A stretch of DNA of 64,000 bases from Ideonella dechloratans (GCF_021049305.1 NZ_CP088081.1:3286001-3350000), one strand, 5' to 3'; positions 26,624 through 36,617 are shown, counted from the first letter of the stretch. Notes: generated from the sequence alone by a model not told the origin. Numbers and translations are program-made.

Positions 26624-27247
26624 TCAGCGCGAGTACAACTCGACGATCAGCGATTCATTGATCTCGGCGCCGAACTCATCGCGGTCCGGCACCTTCTTGA
26701 ACACGCCTTCCATCTTGGAGATGTCAACCTGCACCCAGGCCGGCAGACCGATGGAGTCGGCCAACTTCAGGGCGTCGGCGACACGCAGCTGCTTCTTGGC
26801 CTTTTCGCGGATGGCGATCACGTCACCAACCTTAACCTGGTAGGAGGCGATGTTCACCACGACGCCGTTCACGGTCAGGGCCTTGTGCGAGACCAGCTGA
26901 CGGGCCTCGGCACGGGTCGAGCCAAAGCCCATGCGATACACCACGTTGTCCAGGCGGCATTCCAGCAGAGCCAGCAGGTTGGCGCCGGTGTTGCCGCGGC
27001 GGCGGTCGGCCTCGGCGAAGTAGCGGCGGAACTGACGCTCCAGCACGCCGTACATGCGCTTGACCTTCTGCTTCTCGCGCAGCTGCAGACCGAAGTCGGA
27101 GGTGCGGGAGCCGGAGGTGCGGCCATGCTGGCCAGGCTTGGATTCGAACTTCGCCTTGTCGCTGATGGCGCGGCGGGCGCTCTTCAGGAACAGGTCGGTG
27201 CCTTCGCGGCGAGACAGTTTCGCCTTGGGGCCAAGATAACGTGCCAC
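26624..27247 (-). CDS. rpsD: 30S ribosomal protein S4
   Basis: S4 starts assembly of the 30S body and in E. coli represses the alpha operon. The 207-residue protein is the cysteine-free form: the N-terminal region [19 protein letters not shown] lacks the zinc knuckle. The S4 RNA-binding domain is at about 96-160 ([31 protein letters not shown] written here as separate pieces: [26 protein letters not shown]). It has a 239-base leader with its own promoter and hairpin. Confidence 0.98.
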   Translation of the reverse strand: MARYLGPKAKLSRREGTDLFLKSARRAISDKAKFESKPGQHGRTSGSRTSDFGLQLREKQKVKRMYGVLERQFRRYFAEADRRRGNTGANLLALLECRLDNVVYRMGFGSTRAEARQLVSHKALTVNGVVVNIASYQVKVGDVIAIREKAKKQLRVADALKLADSIGLPAWVQVDISKMEGVFKKVPDRDEFGAEINESLIVELYSR

Positions 27248-27399
27248 TGCAGTGTCCTTTGTCTAATCTGACGCGACCCGACCGAAGGCTGCACAGGCAG
27301 CGGCACGGTGGACCACGCAAGTCTGGCGGGTATTGTTGGATGCGCTCAGACGGTGGCGTCCTGTACAGGCGCGCATGGCGCGCGGCCGTTTCGGACTGA

Positions 27400-27452
27400 G
27401 AGTTGAAACAGCCGACGGCGGATCGCTCCGCAGCCGGCGTTTCAGGGAACTC
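27400..27452 (-). promoter_or_regulatory. Long hairpin in the rpsD leader (candidate autoregulatory element)
   Basis: On the transcript GAGTT/AACTC, then TGAAAC/GTTTCA, then GCCG/CGGC and CGGA/TCCG close in turn, giving a stacked stem of about 53 bases with a GCGA-like tip. It begins about five bases downstream of the -10 sequence, so it would be the very 5' end of an rpsD mRNA. A smaller hairpin, GCGCGC-ATG-GCGCGC (27370-27384), follows. S4 binding is a guess from position. Confidence 0.5.
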
Positions 27453-27455
27453 TAA

Positions 27456-27485
27456 ATTATAGCGAGGGCAGCGCCCTCACTGCAA
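27456..27485 (-). promoter_or_regulatory. Internal alpha-operon promoter before rpsD
   Basis: Minus strand: TTGCAG (27485-27480), an 18-base spacer holding the inverted repeat GAGGGC-GCT-GCCCTC, and a perfect TATAAT (27461-27456). It starts right after the rpsK stop. Transcription would start near 27450, leaving about 200 bases before rpsD. Confidence 0.6.
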
Positions 27486-27486
27486 G

Positions 27487-27891
27487 TTAGATGCGGCGAC
27501 GCTTTTGGGGGCGGCAGCCGTTGTGCGGGATCGGGGTGATGTCCGAGATCGAGTTGATCCGGATGCCCAGCGAAGCCAGAGCACGCACCGAGGATTCACG
27601 GCCGGGGCCCGGGCCCTTGATGCGGACGTCCAGGTTCTTGATGCCCTGCTCTTGCGCAGCGCGGCCGGCCATTTCGGCAGCCACCTGGGCCGCGAACGGG
27701 GTCGACTTGCGGGAACCCTTGAAACCCTGACCACCCGAAGACGCCCAGGACAGCGCGCCGCCCTGACGATCGGTGATGGTGATGATGGTGTTGTTGAACG
27801 ACGCGTGCACGTGAGCAATGCCGTCCGCCACGTTCTTGCGGACCTTCTTGCTCACACGCCGAGCGGCGCTGTTGGCAGGGGACTTGGCCAT
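27487..27891 (-). CDS. rpsK: 30S ribosomal protein S11
   Basis: Forms the 30S platform near the Shine-Dalgarno/anti-Shine-Dalgarno helix. The 134-residue protein has the conserved blocks [42 protein letters not shown] in part, and ends [13 protein letters not shown], as expected. It lies 36 bases after rpsM. Confidence 0.98.
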   Translation of the reverse strand: MAKSPANSAARRVSKKVRKNVADGIAHVHASFNNTIITITDRQGGALSWASSGGQGFKGSRKSTPFAAQVAAEMAGRAAQEQGIKNLDVRIKGPGPGRESSVRALASLGIRINSISDITPIPHNGCRPQKRRRI

Positions 27892-27927
27892 GTCTTTATC
27901 TCTTCAGATGTTCGGTTCGAGCCGGGC

Positions 27928-28293
27928 TCACTTCTTCAGCGCGGCGGCACCCTTGCGCGGACCCTTGCGGGTGCGAGCGTTGGTGCGGGTACGCTGGCCG
28001 CGCATCGGCAGACCACGGCGATGACGGAAACCGCGGTAGCAGCCCAGGTCCATCAAGCGCTTGATGTTCATGGACTGTTCGCGACGCAGGTCGCCTTCGA
28101 TGGTCAGCTTGCCGACTTCGTCCCGGATCTTTTCCAGGTCGCTGTCGGTCAGGTCCTTGACCTTCTTCGAAAAGGGAATGCCGACCGCTTCGCAGATCTT
28201 CTGCGCCGTCGTACGGCCGATGCCGTAGATGTAGGTCAGACCGATTTCCGCGTGCTTTTGCGGCGGAATGTTGATACCAGCAATACGTGCCAT
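27928..28293 (-). CDS. rpsM: 30S ribosomal protein S13
   Basis: A 121-residue head protein that contacts L5 and the P-site tRNA. It starts [22 protein letters not shown] and has the family segments [35 protein letters not shown] and a basic C-terminal tail with [13 protein letters not shown] end. First gene of the alpha set here, 26 bases after rpmJ. Confidence 0.98.
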   Translation of the reverse strand: MARIAGINIPPQKHAEIGLTYIYGIGRTTAQKICEAVGIPFSKKVKDLTDSDLEKIRDEVGKLTIEGDLRREQSMNIKRLMDLGCYRGFRHRRGLPMRGQRTRTNARTRKGPRKGAAALKK

Positions 28294-28319
28294 GGTGCTT
28301 CCTTGGATTCGCTCTCAGC

Positions 28320-28433
28320 TCAACCTTGCCGCTGCTTATGGCGGGGGTCGGTGCAGATCACGCGCACCACGCCGTGGCGGCGGATGATCTTGCAATTGCG
28401 GCACATCTTCTTCACAGATGCTGCGACTTTCAT
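28320..28433 (-). CDS. rpmJ: 50S ribosomal protein L36, zinc-binding form
   Basis: A 37-residue protein with the zinc ribbon intact: Cys11-x2-Cys14, Cys27 and His32 ([20 protein letters not shown]). The start is ATG 28433 with AGGAGAA upstream. Its place between infA and rpsM is standard. Keeping the C+ form means the ribosome uses zinc here, unlike S4 and S14 in this cluster, which are cysteine-poor forms. Confidence 0.97.
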   Translation of the reverse strand: MKVAASVKKMCRNCKIIRRHGVVRVICTDPRHKQRQG

Positions 28434-28460
28434 GATCTTCTCCTTGACCTTCTCTAACAC

Positions 28461-28679
28461 TCACTTCGCCCGGAAGACGATGCGAGCGCGACTCAAATCG
28501 TAGGGCGTCAACTCGACCGTCACCTTGTCACCAGGCAGGATGCGGATGTAGTGCATGCGCATCTTGCCGGAGATGTGTCCCAGAACCACATGCCCGTTTT
28601 CCAGTTTGACCCGGAAGGTGGCGTTGGGCAGGTTCTCCAGAACTTCACCCTGCATCTGGATGACGTCGTCTTTCGCCAT
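28461..28679 (-). CDS. infA: Translation initiation factor IF-1
   Basis: A 72-residue OB-fold factor that blocks the A site during initiation. It starts [20 protein letters not shown] and has [21 protein letters not shown] use ATG 28679; a TTG two codons upstream is possible. It sits between secY and rpmJ, a common arrangement in betaproteobacteria. Confidence 0.97.
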   Translation of the reverse strand: MAKDDVIQMQGEVLENLPNATFRVKLENGHVVLGHISGKMRMHYIRILPGDKVTVELTPYDLSRARIVFRAK

Positions 28680-28707
28680 GTTCAACCCACGCTGAACCGT
28701 AGCCTGT

Positions 28708-30018
28708 TCAGCTTGCCTTGAAATTCGCCTTCTTCAACAGTGACTCGTACTGCTGACTCATCACATAGGACTGAACCTGGGCCCAGAAGTCCATCGTCAC
28801 CACCACGATGATCAACAGGGAAGTGCCGCCGAAATAGAACGGCACGTTGTACTTCAGAACCAGGAACTCCGGCAGCAGGCACACCAGCGTGATGTAGATC
28901 GCGCCAGCAAACGTGAGACGCGAGAGGATCTTGTCAATGTGCTTGGCCGTCTGATCGCCAGGACGGATCCCGGGGATGAACGCACCGCTCTTCTTCAGGT
29001 TGTCCGCCGTCTCACGGCTGTTGAACACCAGCGCCGTGTAGAAGAAGCTGAAGAACACGATCATGGCCGCGTACAGCAGCACGTAGATCGGCTGCCCCGG
29101 AGACAGAGCCCCCGAGATGTCCTTCAGCCAACGCATGTTGTCACCCGTGGCAAACCAACCCACCACCGTGGCCGGCAGCAGAATGATCGACGACGCGAAG
29201 ATCGGCGGAATCACGCCCGACATGTTCAGCTTGAGCGGCAGGTGAGACGATTGACCGCCGTACACCTTGTTGCCCACCTGACGCTTGGCGTAGTTCACCA
29301 GGATCTTGCGTTGGCCACGCTCCACGAACACCACGGCAAAGGTCACCAGGATGACGATGGCGATGATGAATAGGCAGGCGATCACGCTCATGGCGCCGGT
29401 ACGGACCAGCTCGAACAGACCGCCGATGGCGTTGGGCAGACCCGCCGCGATACCACCGAAGATCAGGATCGAGATGCCATTGCCCAGCCCCCGCTCGGTG
29501 ATCTGCTCGCCCAGCCACATCAGGAACATGGTGCCGGCCACCAGACTGACCACCGTGGTGACACGGAAGCCGAAGCCCGGATCCAGCACCAGACCCTGCG
29601 AGCCTTCCAGAGCCAGGGCGATGCCCAGGGACTGGAAGATGCCCAGCACCAGGGTGCCGTAACGGGTGTACTGCGTGATCTTGCGACGACCGGACTCGCC
29701 TTCCTTCTTCAGCGCCTCCAGGCTCGGCACCACGTAGCTCATGAGCTGCATGATGATCGAGGCCGAGATGTAGGGCATGATGCCCAGCGCGAACACCGTG
29801 AACCGCGACAGCGCGCCACCCGAGAACATGTTGAACAGGTTCAGGATGCCGCCCTGCTGCCCCTGGAACAGGGACTGCAGCTGCTGCGGATTGATGCCGG
29901 GCACGGGAATGTGCGCCCCGATCCGGTAGACGACCAGAGCCAGCAACAGGAAGGTCAGCCGGCGACGCAGATCGCCGAACTTACCAGTCTTGGCCAGCTG
30001 ATTGGGAGCGGTTGCCAC
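28708..30018 (-). CDS. secY: Protein translocase channel subunit SecY
   Basis: The 436-residue pore protein of SecYEG has ten predicted membrane helices. Diagnostic parts include the plug/TM2 region [22 protein letters not shown], the loop [21 protein letters not shown] in shorter pieces, and [20 protein letters not shown]. It follows rplO by 27 bases. SecE is encoded upstream in the cluster and SecDF-YajC lie in region 2. Confidence 0.98.
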   Translation of the reverse strand: MATAPNQLAKTGKFGDLRRRLTFLLLALVVYRIGAHIPVPGINPQQLQSLFQGQQGGILNLFNMFSGGALSRFTVFALGIMPYISASIIMQLMSYVVPSLEALKKEGESGRRKITQYTRYGTLVLGIFQSLGIALALEGSQGLVLDPGFGFRVTTVVSLVAGTMFLMWLGEQITERGLGNGISILIFGGIAAGLPNAIGGLFELVRTGAMSVIACLFIIAIVILVTFAVVFVERGQRKILVNYAKRQVGNKVYGGQSSHLPLKLNMSGVIPPIFASSIILLPATVVGWFATGDNMRWLKDISGALSPGQPIYVLLYAAMIVFFSFFYTALVFNSRETADNLKKSGAFIPGIRPGDQTAKHIDKILSRLTFAGAIYITLVCLLPEFLVLKYNVPFYFGGTSLLIIVVVTMDFWAQVQSYVMSQQYESLLKKANFKAS

Positions 30019-30045
30019 AGGCGTGGGATCCTCTGACGGTCAGAC

Positions 30046-30477
30046 TCAGGCGACTTGGCCGCCAGCGGCCTCGATGGCGGCCTTGGCGCCGGCGGTTGCG
30101 CCGACACCCTTCAGGACCACCTTCTTGGACAGCTCGCCGGACTTGATGACCTTCACGTTCTTCACGATCTGGGCCACCAGGCCAACCTGCTTCAGGGCCA
30201 GCACGTCGACTTCAGCCAGGTCCAGCGCTTGCAGCTCACTCAGGGTGATCTCGGCGTTGTACTTCAGCAGAGCCGACTTGAAGCCGCGCTTGGGCAGGCG
30301 ACGATGCATGGGCATCTGACCGCCTTCGAAGCCGACCTTGTGGTAGCCGCCAGCGCGGGACTTCTGACCCTTGTGGCCGCGACCAGCGGTCTTGCCCAGG
30401 CCAGAGCCGATACCGCGACCCACGCGACGCTTGGCGTGCTTGGAGCCGTCGGCCGGCTTGATGGTATTGAGTTCCAT
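30046..30477 (-). CDS. rplO: 50S ribosomal protein L15
   Basis: A 143-residue late-assembly protein. It starts [20 protein letters not shown] and has [13 protein letters not shown] and [16 protein letters not shown], the glycine-rich extension that runs into the subunit core. ATG 30477 is chosen over the longer open frame because of the family N-terminus. Penultimate spc gene before secY. Confidence 0.98.
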   Translation of the reverse strand: MELNTIKPADGSKHAKRRVGRGIGSGLGKTAGRGHKGQKSRAGGYHKVGFEGGQMPMHRRLPKRGFKSALLKYNAEITLSELQALDLAEVDVLALKQVGLVAQIVKNVKVIKSGELSKKVVLKGVGATAGAKAAIEAAGGQVA

Positions 30478-30505
30478 GTTGCTTTTCCTTGTACCGGTGG
30501 GCGCC

Positions 30506-30691
30506 TTACAGCACCTGGACCAGGTAGGCAATCTTGTTGATCATGCCACGCACGGCGGGCGTGTCCTCGAGGACGCGCTCGCTGTTCATGCGACGCAGGC
30601 CCAGGCCACGCACGGTCTCACGGTGAGACTGCTTGCAGCCGATCGGGCTCTTGACCAGCTTGACCTTGAGGGTCTTCTTGGCTTCCGTCAT
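30506..30691 (-). CDS. rpmD: 50S ribosomal protein L30
   Basis: A 61-residue protein with [19 protein letters not shown] and [21 protein letters not shown] in shorter pieces, typical of L30. The gene is absent in some lineages but present here between rpsE and rplO. Confidence 0.97.
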   Translation of the reverse strand: MTEAKKTLKVKLVKSPIGCKQSHRETVRGLGLRRMNSERVLEDTPAVRGMINKIAYLVQVL

Positions 30692-30710
30692 TGCGATTCT
30701 CCTGGGCCGA

Positions 30711-31229
30711 TCAGTTGAAGATCTCTTCCACCGACTTGCCGCGCTTGGCAGCGACTTCAGCCGGGGTGGTGAGGTTCTTCAGCGCATCCAGCGTGGCACG
30801 CACCATGTTGTAGGCATTCGACGTGCCGTGGCTCTTGGCCACGATGTCGGTGATGCCCAGCACCTCGAAGACAGCGCGCATCGGGCCGCCCGCGATGATG
30901 CCGGTACCCGCGGGGGCGGGCATCATCAGCACGCGAGCCGAACCGTGCTCACCTTCCACGCGGTGGTGGATGGTGCCGTTCTTCAGGCTGACCTTGACCA
31001 TGTTGCGGCGGGCGGATTCCATGGCCTTCTGCACCGACACCGGCACTTCCTTGGCCTTGCCCTTGCCCATGCCGACGCGGCCGTCGCCATCGCCCACCAC
31101 GGTCAGCGCAGCGAAGCTGAGGGTGCGACCACCCTTGACCACCTTCGTCACGCGGTTGACCGCGATCATCTTTTCCTTCAGGCCGTCGTCATTGCCTTCC
31201 GCCTGAGCGCGGGGAGTGAACTTTGCCAT
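30711..31229 (-). CDS. rpsE: 30S ribosomal protein S5
   Basis: S5 forms the mRNA entry channel and influences decoding accuracy. 172 residues with [40 protein letters not shown] and [19 protein letters not shown]. The loop residues in which spectinomycin resistance usually arises (VTKVVKGG) look wild type. Confidence 0.98.
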   Translation of the reverse strand: MAKFTPRAQAEGNDDGLKEKMIAVNRVTKVVKGGRTLSFAALTVVGDGDGRVGMGKGKAKEVPVSVQKAMESARRNMVKVSLKNGTIHHRVEGEHGSARVLMMPAPAGTGIIAGGPMRAVFEVLGITDIVAKSHGTSNAYNMVRATLDALKNLTTPAEVAAKRGKSVEEIFN

Positions 31230-31247
31230 TTCTGTATTCCTTCGCGA

Positions 31248-31607
31248 TCAGAACTGCAGACCGGCTTCACGCGCCGCGTCGGCCAGTGCCTTGATGCGGC
31301 CGTGGTAGGCAAAGCCCGCACGGTCGAAGGCGACCTTCTCGACGCCGGCAGCCTTGGCCTTCTCGGCGATGCGCTTGCCGACCAGGGCGGCGGCAGCAGC
31401 GTTGCCACCATTGCCCGACAGCTGCTCGCGCAGTTCCTTTTCCACGGTCGACGCCGAAGCCACCACCTTGGCGCCGTCCTCGGAGATGACGGACGCGTAG
31501 ATGTGGGTGTTCGAACGGTAGACCGTCAGGCGAGCGACGCCTTGCTTGGCGATGCGGGCGCGGGTTTGGCGCGCACGACGCAGACGCTGTTCCTTCTTGT
31601 TCAGCAT
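31248..31607 (-). CDS. rplR: 50S ribosomal protein L18
   Basis: A 119-residue 5S rRNA-binding protein. It starts [20 protein letters not shown] and contains [20 protein letters not shown] and [20 protein letters not shown]. It lies 11 bases after rplF. Confidence 0.98.
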   Translation of the reverse strand: MLNKKEQRLRRARQTRARIAKQGVARLTVYRSNTHIYASVISEDGAKVVASASTVEKELREQLSGNGGNAAAAALVGKRIAEKAKAAGVEKVAFDRAGFAYHGRIKALADAAREAGLQF

Positions 31608-31618
31608 GGTGTCGCTCC

Positions 31619-32152
31619 TTACTTCTTCTTGGTCTCTTTGATGACCACGCGCTCGTCGACGTAGCGGATGCCCTTGCCCTTGTAGGGCTCCGGCGGCCGG
31701 AACGCGCGAACTTCAGCCGCCAGCTGACCCACCACCTGGCTGTCTGCGCCCTTGATGATGATTTCAGTCGGGGTCGGCGTGGCCACGGAGATGCCAGCCG
31801 GCATTTCCTTGACGACCGGGTGAGAGAAGCCGATCTGCAGATTCAGCTTCTGGCCTTGGGCCTGGGCACGGAAGCCCACGCCCACCAGGCTCAGCTTCTT
31901 CTCGAAGCCCTTGCTCACGCCGTTGACCATGTTGGCCAACAGCGCACGAACGGTACCGCTCATGGCGTTGGCTTCGGTCGTTTCGTTGACCGGAGCCACC
32001 TGCAGGGCGGCGCCTTCTTGCTTCACAGAAACCAGCGGGTGCGCAGCGCGCACCAGGGTGCCATTGGCGCCCTTGATGGTGATCTGGTCAGCGGCGATCT
32101 TCACATCCACGCCTTGCGGGACGGCGATCGGCATCTTTCCAACGCGGGACAT
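31619..32152 (-). CDS. rplF: 50S ribosomal protein L6
   Basis: A 177-residue protein near the sarcin-ricin loop. It starts [19 protein letters not shown] and ends with the conserved [15 protein letters not shown] segment. I use ATG 32152, since the open extension to 32185 overlaps rpsH and is not conserved. Confidence 0.98.
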   Translation of the reverse strand: MSRVGKMPIAVPQGVDVKIAADQITIKGANGTLVRAAHPLVSVKQEGAALQVAPVNETTEANAMSGTVRALLANMVNGVSKGFEKKLSLVGVGFRAQAQGQKLNLQIGFSHPVVKEMPAGISVATPTPTEIIIKGADSQVVGQLAAEVRAFRPPEPYKGKGIRYVDERVVIKETKKK

Positions 32153-32169
32153 TTGCTCGACTCCTTCCG

Positions 32170-32565
32170 TTAGGCCACGTAGCACAGCACTTCGCCGCCA
32201 ACACCGGCAGCGCGCGCCTTGCGGTCGGTCATCACGCCCTTGGGGGTGGTGACGATGGCCACACCCAGGCCGTTCATGACCTGGGGAATGGCGTCACGGC
32301 CGCGGTAGATGCGCAGGCCGGGACGGCTGACGCGCTCGATGCGCTCGATGACGGGACGACCGGCGTAGTACTTCAGACCGATTTCCAGCTCGCTCTTGCC
32401 AGCCTCGCCCTTCACGGCGAAACCGTCGATGTAGCCTTCGTCCTTCAGCACCTGGGCGATGGCCACCTTCAGCTTCGACGCCGGCATCACCACGGAGACC
32501 TTGTCGACGGCCTGCGCGTTACGGATGCGGGTCAGCATGTCGGCGATGGGATCACTCATGCTCAT
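32170..32565 (-). CDS. rpsH: 30S ribosomal protein S8
   Basis: S8 binds helix 21 of 16S rRNA and in E. coli represses the spc operon. The 131-residue protein starts [18 protein letters not shown] and has [21 protein letters not shown] and [21 protein letters not shown], all usual. Confidence 0.98.
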   Translation of the reverse strand: MSMSDPIADMLTRIRNAQAVDKVSVVMPASKLKVAIAQVLKDEGYIDGFAVKGEAGKSELEIGLKYYAGRPVIERIERVSRPGLRIYRGRDAIPQVMNGLGVAIVTTPKGVMTDRKARAAGVGGEVLCYVA

Positions 32566-32589
32566 AGCGTTTTCTCCAATTCGCCTCGA

Positions 32590-32895
32590 TTACCAGCTGG
32601 CCTTGATCACGCCAGGAATGTCGCCCTTGAAGGCGAGTTCGCGGATCTTGTTACGGGCCAGGCCGAAGGTGCGGAAAGTGCCGCGGGGACGACCGGTCAG
32701 GGCGCAACGGTTGCGCAGACGGGTCGGGTTGGCGTTGCGCGGCAGCTTCTGCAGCTCGAGGCGAGCCACATAGCGCTCTTCATCCGACTTGTTCGCGTTG
32801 TCGATGATGGCCTTGAGCTCGGCGTACTTCTTCGCGTACTTGGCCACCAGCTTCTCGCGCTTTTCTTCGCGTTGCTTGAGGGAAAGTTTAGCCAC
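32590..32895 (-). CDS. rpsN: 30S ribosomal protein S14, zinc-free form
   Basis: 101 residues: the long form without the CxxC zinc sites (only one cysteine, in [12 protein letters not shown]). The end [20 protein letters not shown] is conserved. It lies between rplE and rpsH as expected for proteobacteria. Confidence 0.98.
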   Translation of the reverse strand: MAKLSLKQREEKREKLVAKYAKKYAELKAIIDNANKSDEERYVARLELQKLPRNANPTRLRNRCALTGRPRGTFRTFGLARNKIRELAFKGDIPGVIKASW

Positions 32896-32903
32896 GTGTC
32901 ACC

Positions 32904-33470
32904 TCAGTTCTTGAACGGGAAGCGGAAGGCAGCCAGCAGGGCCTTGCACTCTTCGTCGGTCTTGGCGCTGGTCGTGAACGAGATGTTCATGCCGCGGATC
33001 GCGTCGATCTTGTCGTACTCGATTTCCGGGAAGATGATCTGTTCCTTGACGCCGATGTTGTAGTTGCCACGGCCATCGAACGCACGACCCGAGATACCAC
33101 GGAAGTCGCGCACGCGGGGCAGCGCGATCGTCACGAAGCGGTCCAGGAATTCGTACATGCGGGCGCCGCGCAGGGTCACCATGCAGCCGATGGGCACGCC
33201 GTCGCGGATCTTGAAACCGGCGATGGCCTTGCGGGACTTGGTGACGACGGGCTTCTGGCCGGCGATCTTGGTCAGGTCGCCCACGGCGTGGTCCATGACC
33301 TTCTTGTCGGCCACGGCTTCGCTGACACCCATGTTCAGGGTGATCTTGGTCAGGCGCGGCACTTCCATCACCGACTTGTAGCCGAACTTGGCCATCATGT
33401 CGGGGACCACCTTCTCTTTGTAGAAGGCTTGCAGTCGGGCGATGACTGCAGCTTGTTGCTGTTGACTCAT
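32904..33470 (-). CDS. rplE: 50S ribosomal protein L5
   Basis: L5 binds 5S rRNA and the P-site tRNA. 188 residues, slightly longer at the N-terminus ([14 protein letters not shown]) than in E. coli. Family segments: [34 protein letters not shown] in part, [18 protein letters not shown] and [11 protein letters not shown]. Confidence 0.98.
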   Translation of the reverse strand: MSQQQQAAVIARLQAFYKEKVVPDMMAKFGYKSVMEVPRLTKITLNMGVSEAVADKKVMDHAVGDLTKIAGQKPVVTKSRKAIAGFKIRDGVPIGCMVTLRGARMYEFLDRFVTIALPRVRDFRGISGRAFDGRGNYNIGVKEQIIFPEIEYDKIDAIRGMNISFTTSAKTDEECKALLAAFRFPFKN

Positions 33471-33485
33471 GCTGGGTACCCCGCC

Positions 33486-33803
33486 TTAAGCCTTGATCTC
33501 TTCACCGGTGGACTTGAACACCCGGACGCGCTTGCCGTCGGCAGCGGTCTTGATGCCCACACGGTCCGCCTTGCCGGCAGCCGCGTTCCAGATGGCGACA
33601 TTCGACTGGTGGATCGGCATGGTCTTGTCCACCACGCCACCGGTCGTGCCCTTCATCGGGTTCGGCTTGACGTGCTTCTTGGCCACGTTGACGCCTTCGA
33701 CCACCACATGGTCGGCATCCACGCGCTCCAGCACGGTGCCACGCTTGCCCTTGTCACGGCCGGTCAGCACGACCACATGGTCGCCCTTGCGAATCTTGTT
33801 CAT
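33486..33803 (-). CDS. rplX: 50S ribosomal protein L24
   Basis: A 105-residue assembly-initiator protein with a KOW fold: [19 protein letters not shown] at the start, then [19 protein letters not shown] and [11 protein letters not shown]. It lies 28 bases after rplN. Confidence 0.98.
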   Translation of the reverse strand: MNKIRKGDHVVVLTGRDKGKRGTVLERVDADHVVVEGVNVAKKHVKPNPMKGTTGGVVDKTMPIHQSNVAIWNAAAGKADRVGIKTAADGKRVRVFKSTGEEIKA

Positions 33804-33831
33804 CGCGTTTCCTTTTTCTGCACCAGGCCGA

Positions 33832-34200
33832 TCAAAGAACTTCCGGCGCCAGCGACACGATCTTCATGAAGCGCTCGGAGCGCAGTTCACGGGTCACCGG
33901 GCCAAAAATGCGGGTGCCGATCGGTTCGAGCTTGGCGTTCAGCAGCACGGCGGCGTTGCCGTCGAACTTGATCAGCGAGCCGTCCTGGCGACGCACACCC
34001 TTGGCGGTACGCACGACGACAGCGCTGTAGACCTCACCCTTCTTCACGCGGCCGCGCGGGGCAGCATCCTTGATGCTGACCTTGATGATGTCGCCAATGC
34101 CGGCATAGCGACGCTTGGAGCCGCCCAGCACCTTGATGCACATGACGGACTTGGCGCCAGTGTTGTCCGCGACGTCGAGCCGCGATTGCATTTGAATCAT
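33832..34200 (-). CDS. rplN: 50S ribosomal protein L14
   Basis: A 122-residue protein at the subunit interface: [40 protein letters not shown] and [19 protein letters not shown]. First gene of the spc operon. Its start (GGGGA upstream) follows a leader of about 200 bases that begins at a strong promoter. Confidence 0.98.
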   Translation of the reverse strand: MIQMQSRLDVADNTGAKSVMCIKVLGGSKRRYAGIGDIIKVSIKDAAPRGRVKKGEVYSAVVVRTAKGVRRQDGSLIKFDGNAAVLLNAKLEPIGTRIFGPVTRELRSERFMKIVSLAPEVL

Positions 34201-34344
34201 GTGTATTCCCCAACTTGCTCCCGCCCCACCTCACCCCCTTGGCGACGCGTGAGCGGTCAGTATTGGGCCCGTCTTGCAACCCCCTCGCAGAACGCGAGAC
34301 AGCTGCCGCTTGGGCTGAAACCGAAACGGCCTTGGCTGGGTCGA

Positions 34345-34359
34345 CCCGCCCACCCACCC
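34345..34359 (-). promoter_or_regulatory. G-quadruplex motif in the spc-operon leader
   Basis: On the transcript strand GGGTGGGTGGGCGGG: four runs of three G separated by single bases, the most stable class of quadruplex sequence. It falls about 40-54 bases after the predicted start of the spc transcript. The last G-run also pairs within GGGTCGACCC, and GGCTTG/CAAGGCC could close around the whole, so alternative folds compete. Confidence 0.6.
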
Positions 34360-34404
34360 GGGCAAACAAGCCTTACAGCCACACCTTTTCCGGCGAAGCT
34401 GATG

Positions 34405-34433
34405 ATTATCCACAGCCAGCCTGACGTTGTCAA
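34405..34433 (-). promoter_or_regulatory. Strong sigma70 promoter of the spc operon
   Basis: Minus strand: TTGACA (34433-34428), 17-base spacer, GATAAT (34410-34405). It is a full -35 match with optimal spacing. The start near 34398 gives a leader of about 198 bases before rplN. The 324-base gap 34201-34524 thus holds a terminator, this promoter and a structured leader. Confidence 0.88.
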
Positions 34434-34453
34434 CACGTCGGCCGTCGAGAAAC

Positions 34454-34492
34454 GAAAAAACCGGAAGGTGCTCTTGCGCACACCTTCCGGCT
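34454..34492 (-). terminator. Terminator of the S10 operon (after rpsQ)
   Basis: CCGGAAGGTG (34461-34470) and CACCTTCCGG (34481-34490), a perfect 10-base-pair stem with a 10-base loop, followed on the minus strand by TTTTTTCG. It separates S10 from spc transcription, so spc depends on its own promoter. Confidence 0.92.
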
Positions 34493-34524
34493 CCTGCTCC
34501 GAGGCGCGAACCCCGGACGGGCGA

Positions 34525-34797
34525 TCAGACCAGACGGGCCTTCTCGACCAAGCGGGTCACAACCCAGTTCTTGGTCTTCGAGATGGGGCGCGACTCGGCG
34601 ATCTCCACGGTGTCACCCATGTGGTACTCGCCCTTTTCGTCATGGGCGTGGTACTTGCGGGACTGGCCGACGATCTTGCCGTACAGCGGGTGCTTGACGC
34701 GGATCTCGACCAGCACGGTCACCGACTTGGAGCGCTTGTCGCTCACCACGCGACCGATCAGGGTGCGCGTGTTCTTGGTGGCTTGGGTCTCGCTCAC
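34525..34797 (-). CDS. rpsQ: 30S ribosomal protein S17
   Basis: A 90-residue OB-fold protein, primary binder of 16S rRNA. It has [40 protein letters not shown] and [18 protein letters not shown]. Last gene of the S10 operon, overlapping rpmC by four bases. Confidence 0.98.
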   Translation of the reverse strand: MSETQATKNTRTLIGRVVSDKRSKSVTVLVEIRVKHPLYGKIVGQSRKYHAHDEKGEYHMGDTVEIAESRPISKTKNWVVTRLVEKARLV

Positions 34798-34994
34798 TTG
34801 GCGGCTCCCTTCTTCTTTTCGGCCAGGATGGTCTTGGCACGCGCGATGTCGCGACGGGTCTTGCCCAGCAGCGAGGTGTTGCCCAGCTGTTGGGTGCCCT
34901 TTTGCATGCGCAGGTTGAAGTGCGCCTTCAGGAGGTCGGAGACTTCCTTCTCGAGCGCAGCGACATCCTTGGCGCGCAGTTCAGATGCTTTCAT
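34794..34994 (-). CDS. rpmC: 50S ribosomal protein L29
   Basis: A 66-residue helical protein at the tunnel exit: [20 protein letters not shown], then [20 protein letters not shown] and [17 protein letters not shown] 34994 is chosen; an upstream open extension overlaps rplP without family support. Confidence 0.97.
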   Translation of the reverse strand: MKASELRAKDVAALEKEVSDLLKAHFNLRMQKGTQQLGNTSLLGKTRRDIARAKTILAEKKKGAAK

Positions 34995-35008
34995 GTGGAA
35001 TGCTCCTC

Positions 35009-35425
35009 TCAGGCGCCAATCTGGCGGGCCACGAAGGTGCAACGCAGCGGCAGCTTCGCAGCTGCCAGCGTGAACGCTTCACGGGCCAGCGCTTCCGGCA
35101 CACCGTTGATCTCGTAGAGCACCTTGCCCGGCTGGATCTCAGCCACGTAGTACTCCGGGTTGCCCTTGCCGTTACCCATACGGACTTCGGCAGGCTTCTG
35201 AGAAATCGGCTTGTCCGGGAAGATGCGGATGAAGATGCGGCCACCACGCTTGATGTGGCGGGAAATCGCACGACGAGCAGCTTCGATCTGACGCGCGGTC
35301 AGACGACCACGCTCGGTTGCCTTCAGGCCGTACTCACCGAAGGACACCAGCGCGCCACGGGTGGCGACACCCGTGTTGCGGCCCTTCTGTTCCTTGCGGA
35401 ACTTGCGACGGGATGGTTGCAGCAT
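35009..35425 (-). CDS. rplP: 50S ribosomal protein L16
   Basis: L16 positions the A- and P-site tRNAs. The 138-residue protein starts [19 protein letters not shown] and contains [20 protein letters not shown] and [19 protein letters not shown]. It lies two bases after rpsC. Confidence 0.98.
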   Translation of the reverse strand: MLQPSRRKFRKEQKGRNTGVATRGALVSFGEYGLKATERGRLTARQIEAARRAISRHIKRGGRIFIRIFPDKPISQKPAEVRMGNGKGNPEYYVAEIQPGKVLYEINGVPEALAREAFTLAAAKLPLRCTFVARQIGA

Positions 35426-35427
35426 GC

Positions 35428-36261
35428 TTATTCTCCTTTGCCCTCGGCAGCCGGAGCGGCCTTGCGGACGCGCTTGACGGCAGCGGGCGCGGCACCGGCC
35501 TCGGCGGGCTTGTCGCCACGCGGGGCACGGTCACCCGGACGACCACGGCCGGCCGGGGCGCCCGGACGGGCGTTGCGGCGCGGACGGCGATCCTCTTCGG
35601 GGCCTTCGCTCTTGATCACGGGGGCCTCGCCATTGGCCAGGCGGTCACCGCGGTACACCCACACCTTCACGCCGATCACGCCGTAGGTCGTCTTGGCTTC
35701 GGAGAAGCCATAGTCGATGTCGGCCTTCAGGGTGTGCAGGGGCACGCGACCTTCGCGGTACCACTCGGTACGGGCGATTTCGATGCCGTTCAGACGGCCG
35801 CCGGACATGATCTTGATGCCTTGGGCGCCCAGACGCATCGCGTTCTGCATCGCGCGCTTCATGGCGCGGCGGAACATGATGCGCTTTTCAAGCTGCTGGG
35901 TGATCGAGTCGGCGATCAGCTGAGCATCGATTTCGGGCTTGCGCACTTCCTCGATGTTCACGGCCACCGGCACGCCCAGACGCTTGGTCAGTTCGGCCTT
36001 CAGATTTTCGATGTCCTCACCCTTCTTGCCGATCACCACGCCCGGACGGGCGGAGTAGATCGTGATGCGGGCGTTCTTGGCAGGACGCTCGATCAGGATG
36101 CGCGACACGGCGGCGTTCTTCAGGCGAGCCTTGAGGTACTCGCGCACCTCCAGGTCTTCGGCCAGCATGCCGGCGAAGTTGCGGTTGTTCGCGTACCAGC
36201 GAGACGCCCACGCACGGGTGACGGGCAGGCGGAAGCCGGTCGGATGGATTTTCTGTCCCAT
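35428..36261 (-). CDS. rpsC: 30S ribosomal protein S3 with long basic tail
   Basis: S3 forms the mRNA entry site. The core has [18 protein letters not shown], the KH domain with [20 protein letters not shown], and [19 protein letters not shown]. At 277 residues it is some 40 longer than the E. coli protein: from about residue 210 a tail rich in Arg, Pro, Gly and Ala follows ([20 protein letters not shown]). Such tails occur in several Burkholderiales; their role is unknown. Confidence 0.98.
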   Translation of the reverse strand: MGQKIHPTGFRLPVTRAWASRWYANNRNFAGMLAEDLEVREYLKARLKNAAVSRILIERPAKNARITIYSARPGVVIGKKGEDIENLKAELTKRLGVPVAVNIEEVRKPEIDAQLIADSITQQLEKRIMFRRAMKRAMQNAMRLGAQGIKIMSGGRLNGIEIARTEWYREGRVPLHTLKADIDYGFSEAKTTYGVIGVKVWVYRGDRLANGEAPVIKSEGPEEDRRPRRNARPGAPAGRGRPGDRAPRGDKPAEAGAAPAAVKRVRKAAPAAEGKGE

Positions 36262-36276
36262 GGTCTTCCTTTAGCC

Positions 36277-36606
36277 TCAGTTGCCCACGGTCACGTAGAT
36301 GTGGCAGGTCGGCTTGCTGATGCGGTTGCCGCGGCCCTTGGCGCGCGCGGTGAAACGCTTCAGGGTCGTGCCCTGCTCCACGTAGATCGAGGTGACCTTC
36401 AGTTCGTCGATGTCCGCGCCGTCGTTGTGTTCGGCGTTGGCGATGGCGCTTTCCAGCGCCTTCTTGACGATGCCCGCGGCCTTCTTTTGGGTGTAGGCCA
36501 GGATGTTCAGAGCCTGGTCCACCTTCTTGCCACGGATCAGGTCAGCCACCAGGCGACCCTTGTCCACCGACAGGCGCACACCACGGACGATTGCTTTCGT
36601 TTCCAT
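36277..36606 (-). CDS. rplV: 50S ribosomal protein L22
   Basis: The 109-residue protein's loop lines the exit tunnel and can give macrolide resistance when altered. Seen: [40 protein letters not shown] and the loop [18 protein letters not shown], which appears intact. Confidence 0.98.
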   Translation of the reverse strand: METKAIVRGVRLSVDKGRLVADLIRGKKVDQALNILAYTQKKAAGIVKKALESAIANAEHNDGADIDELKVTSIYVEQGTTLKRFTARAKGRGNRISKPTCHIYVTVGN

Positions 36607-36617
36607 GTCGGTGCTCC

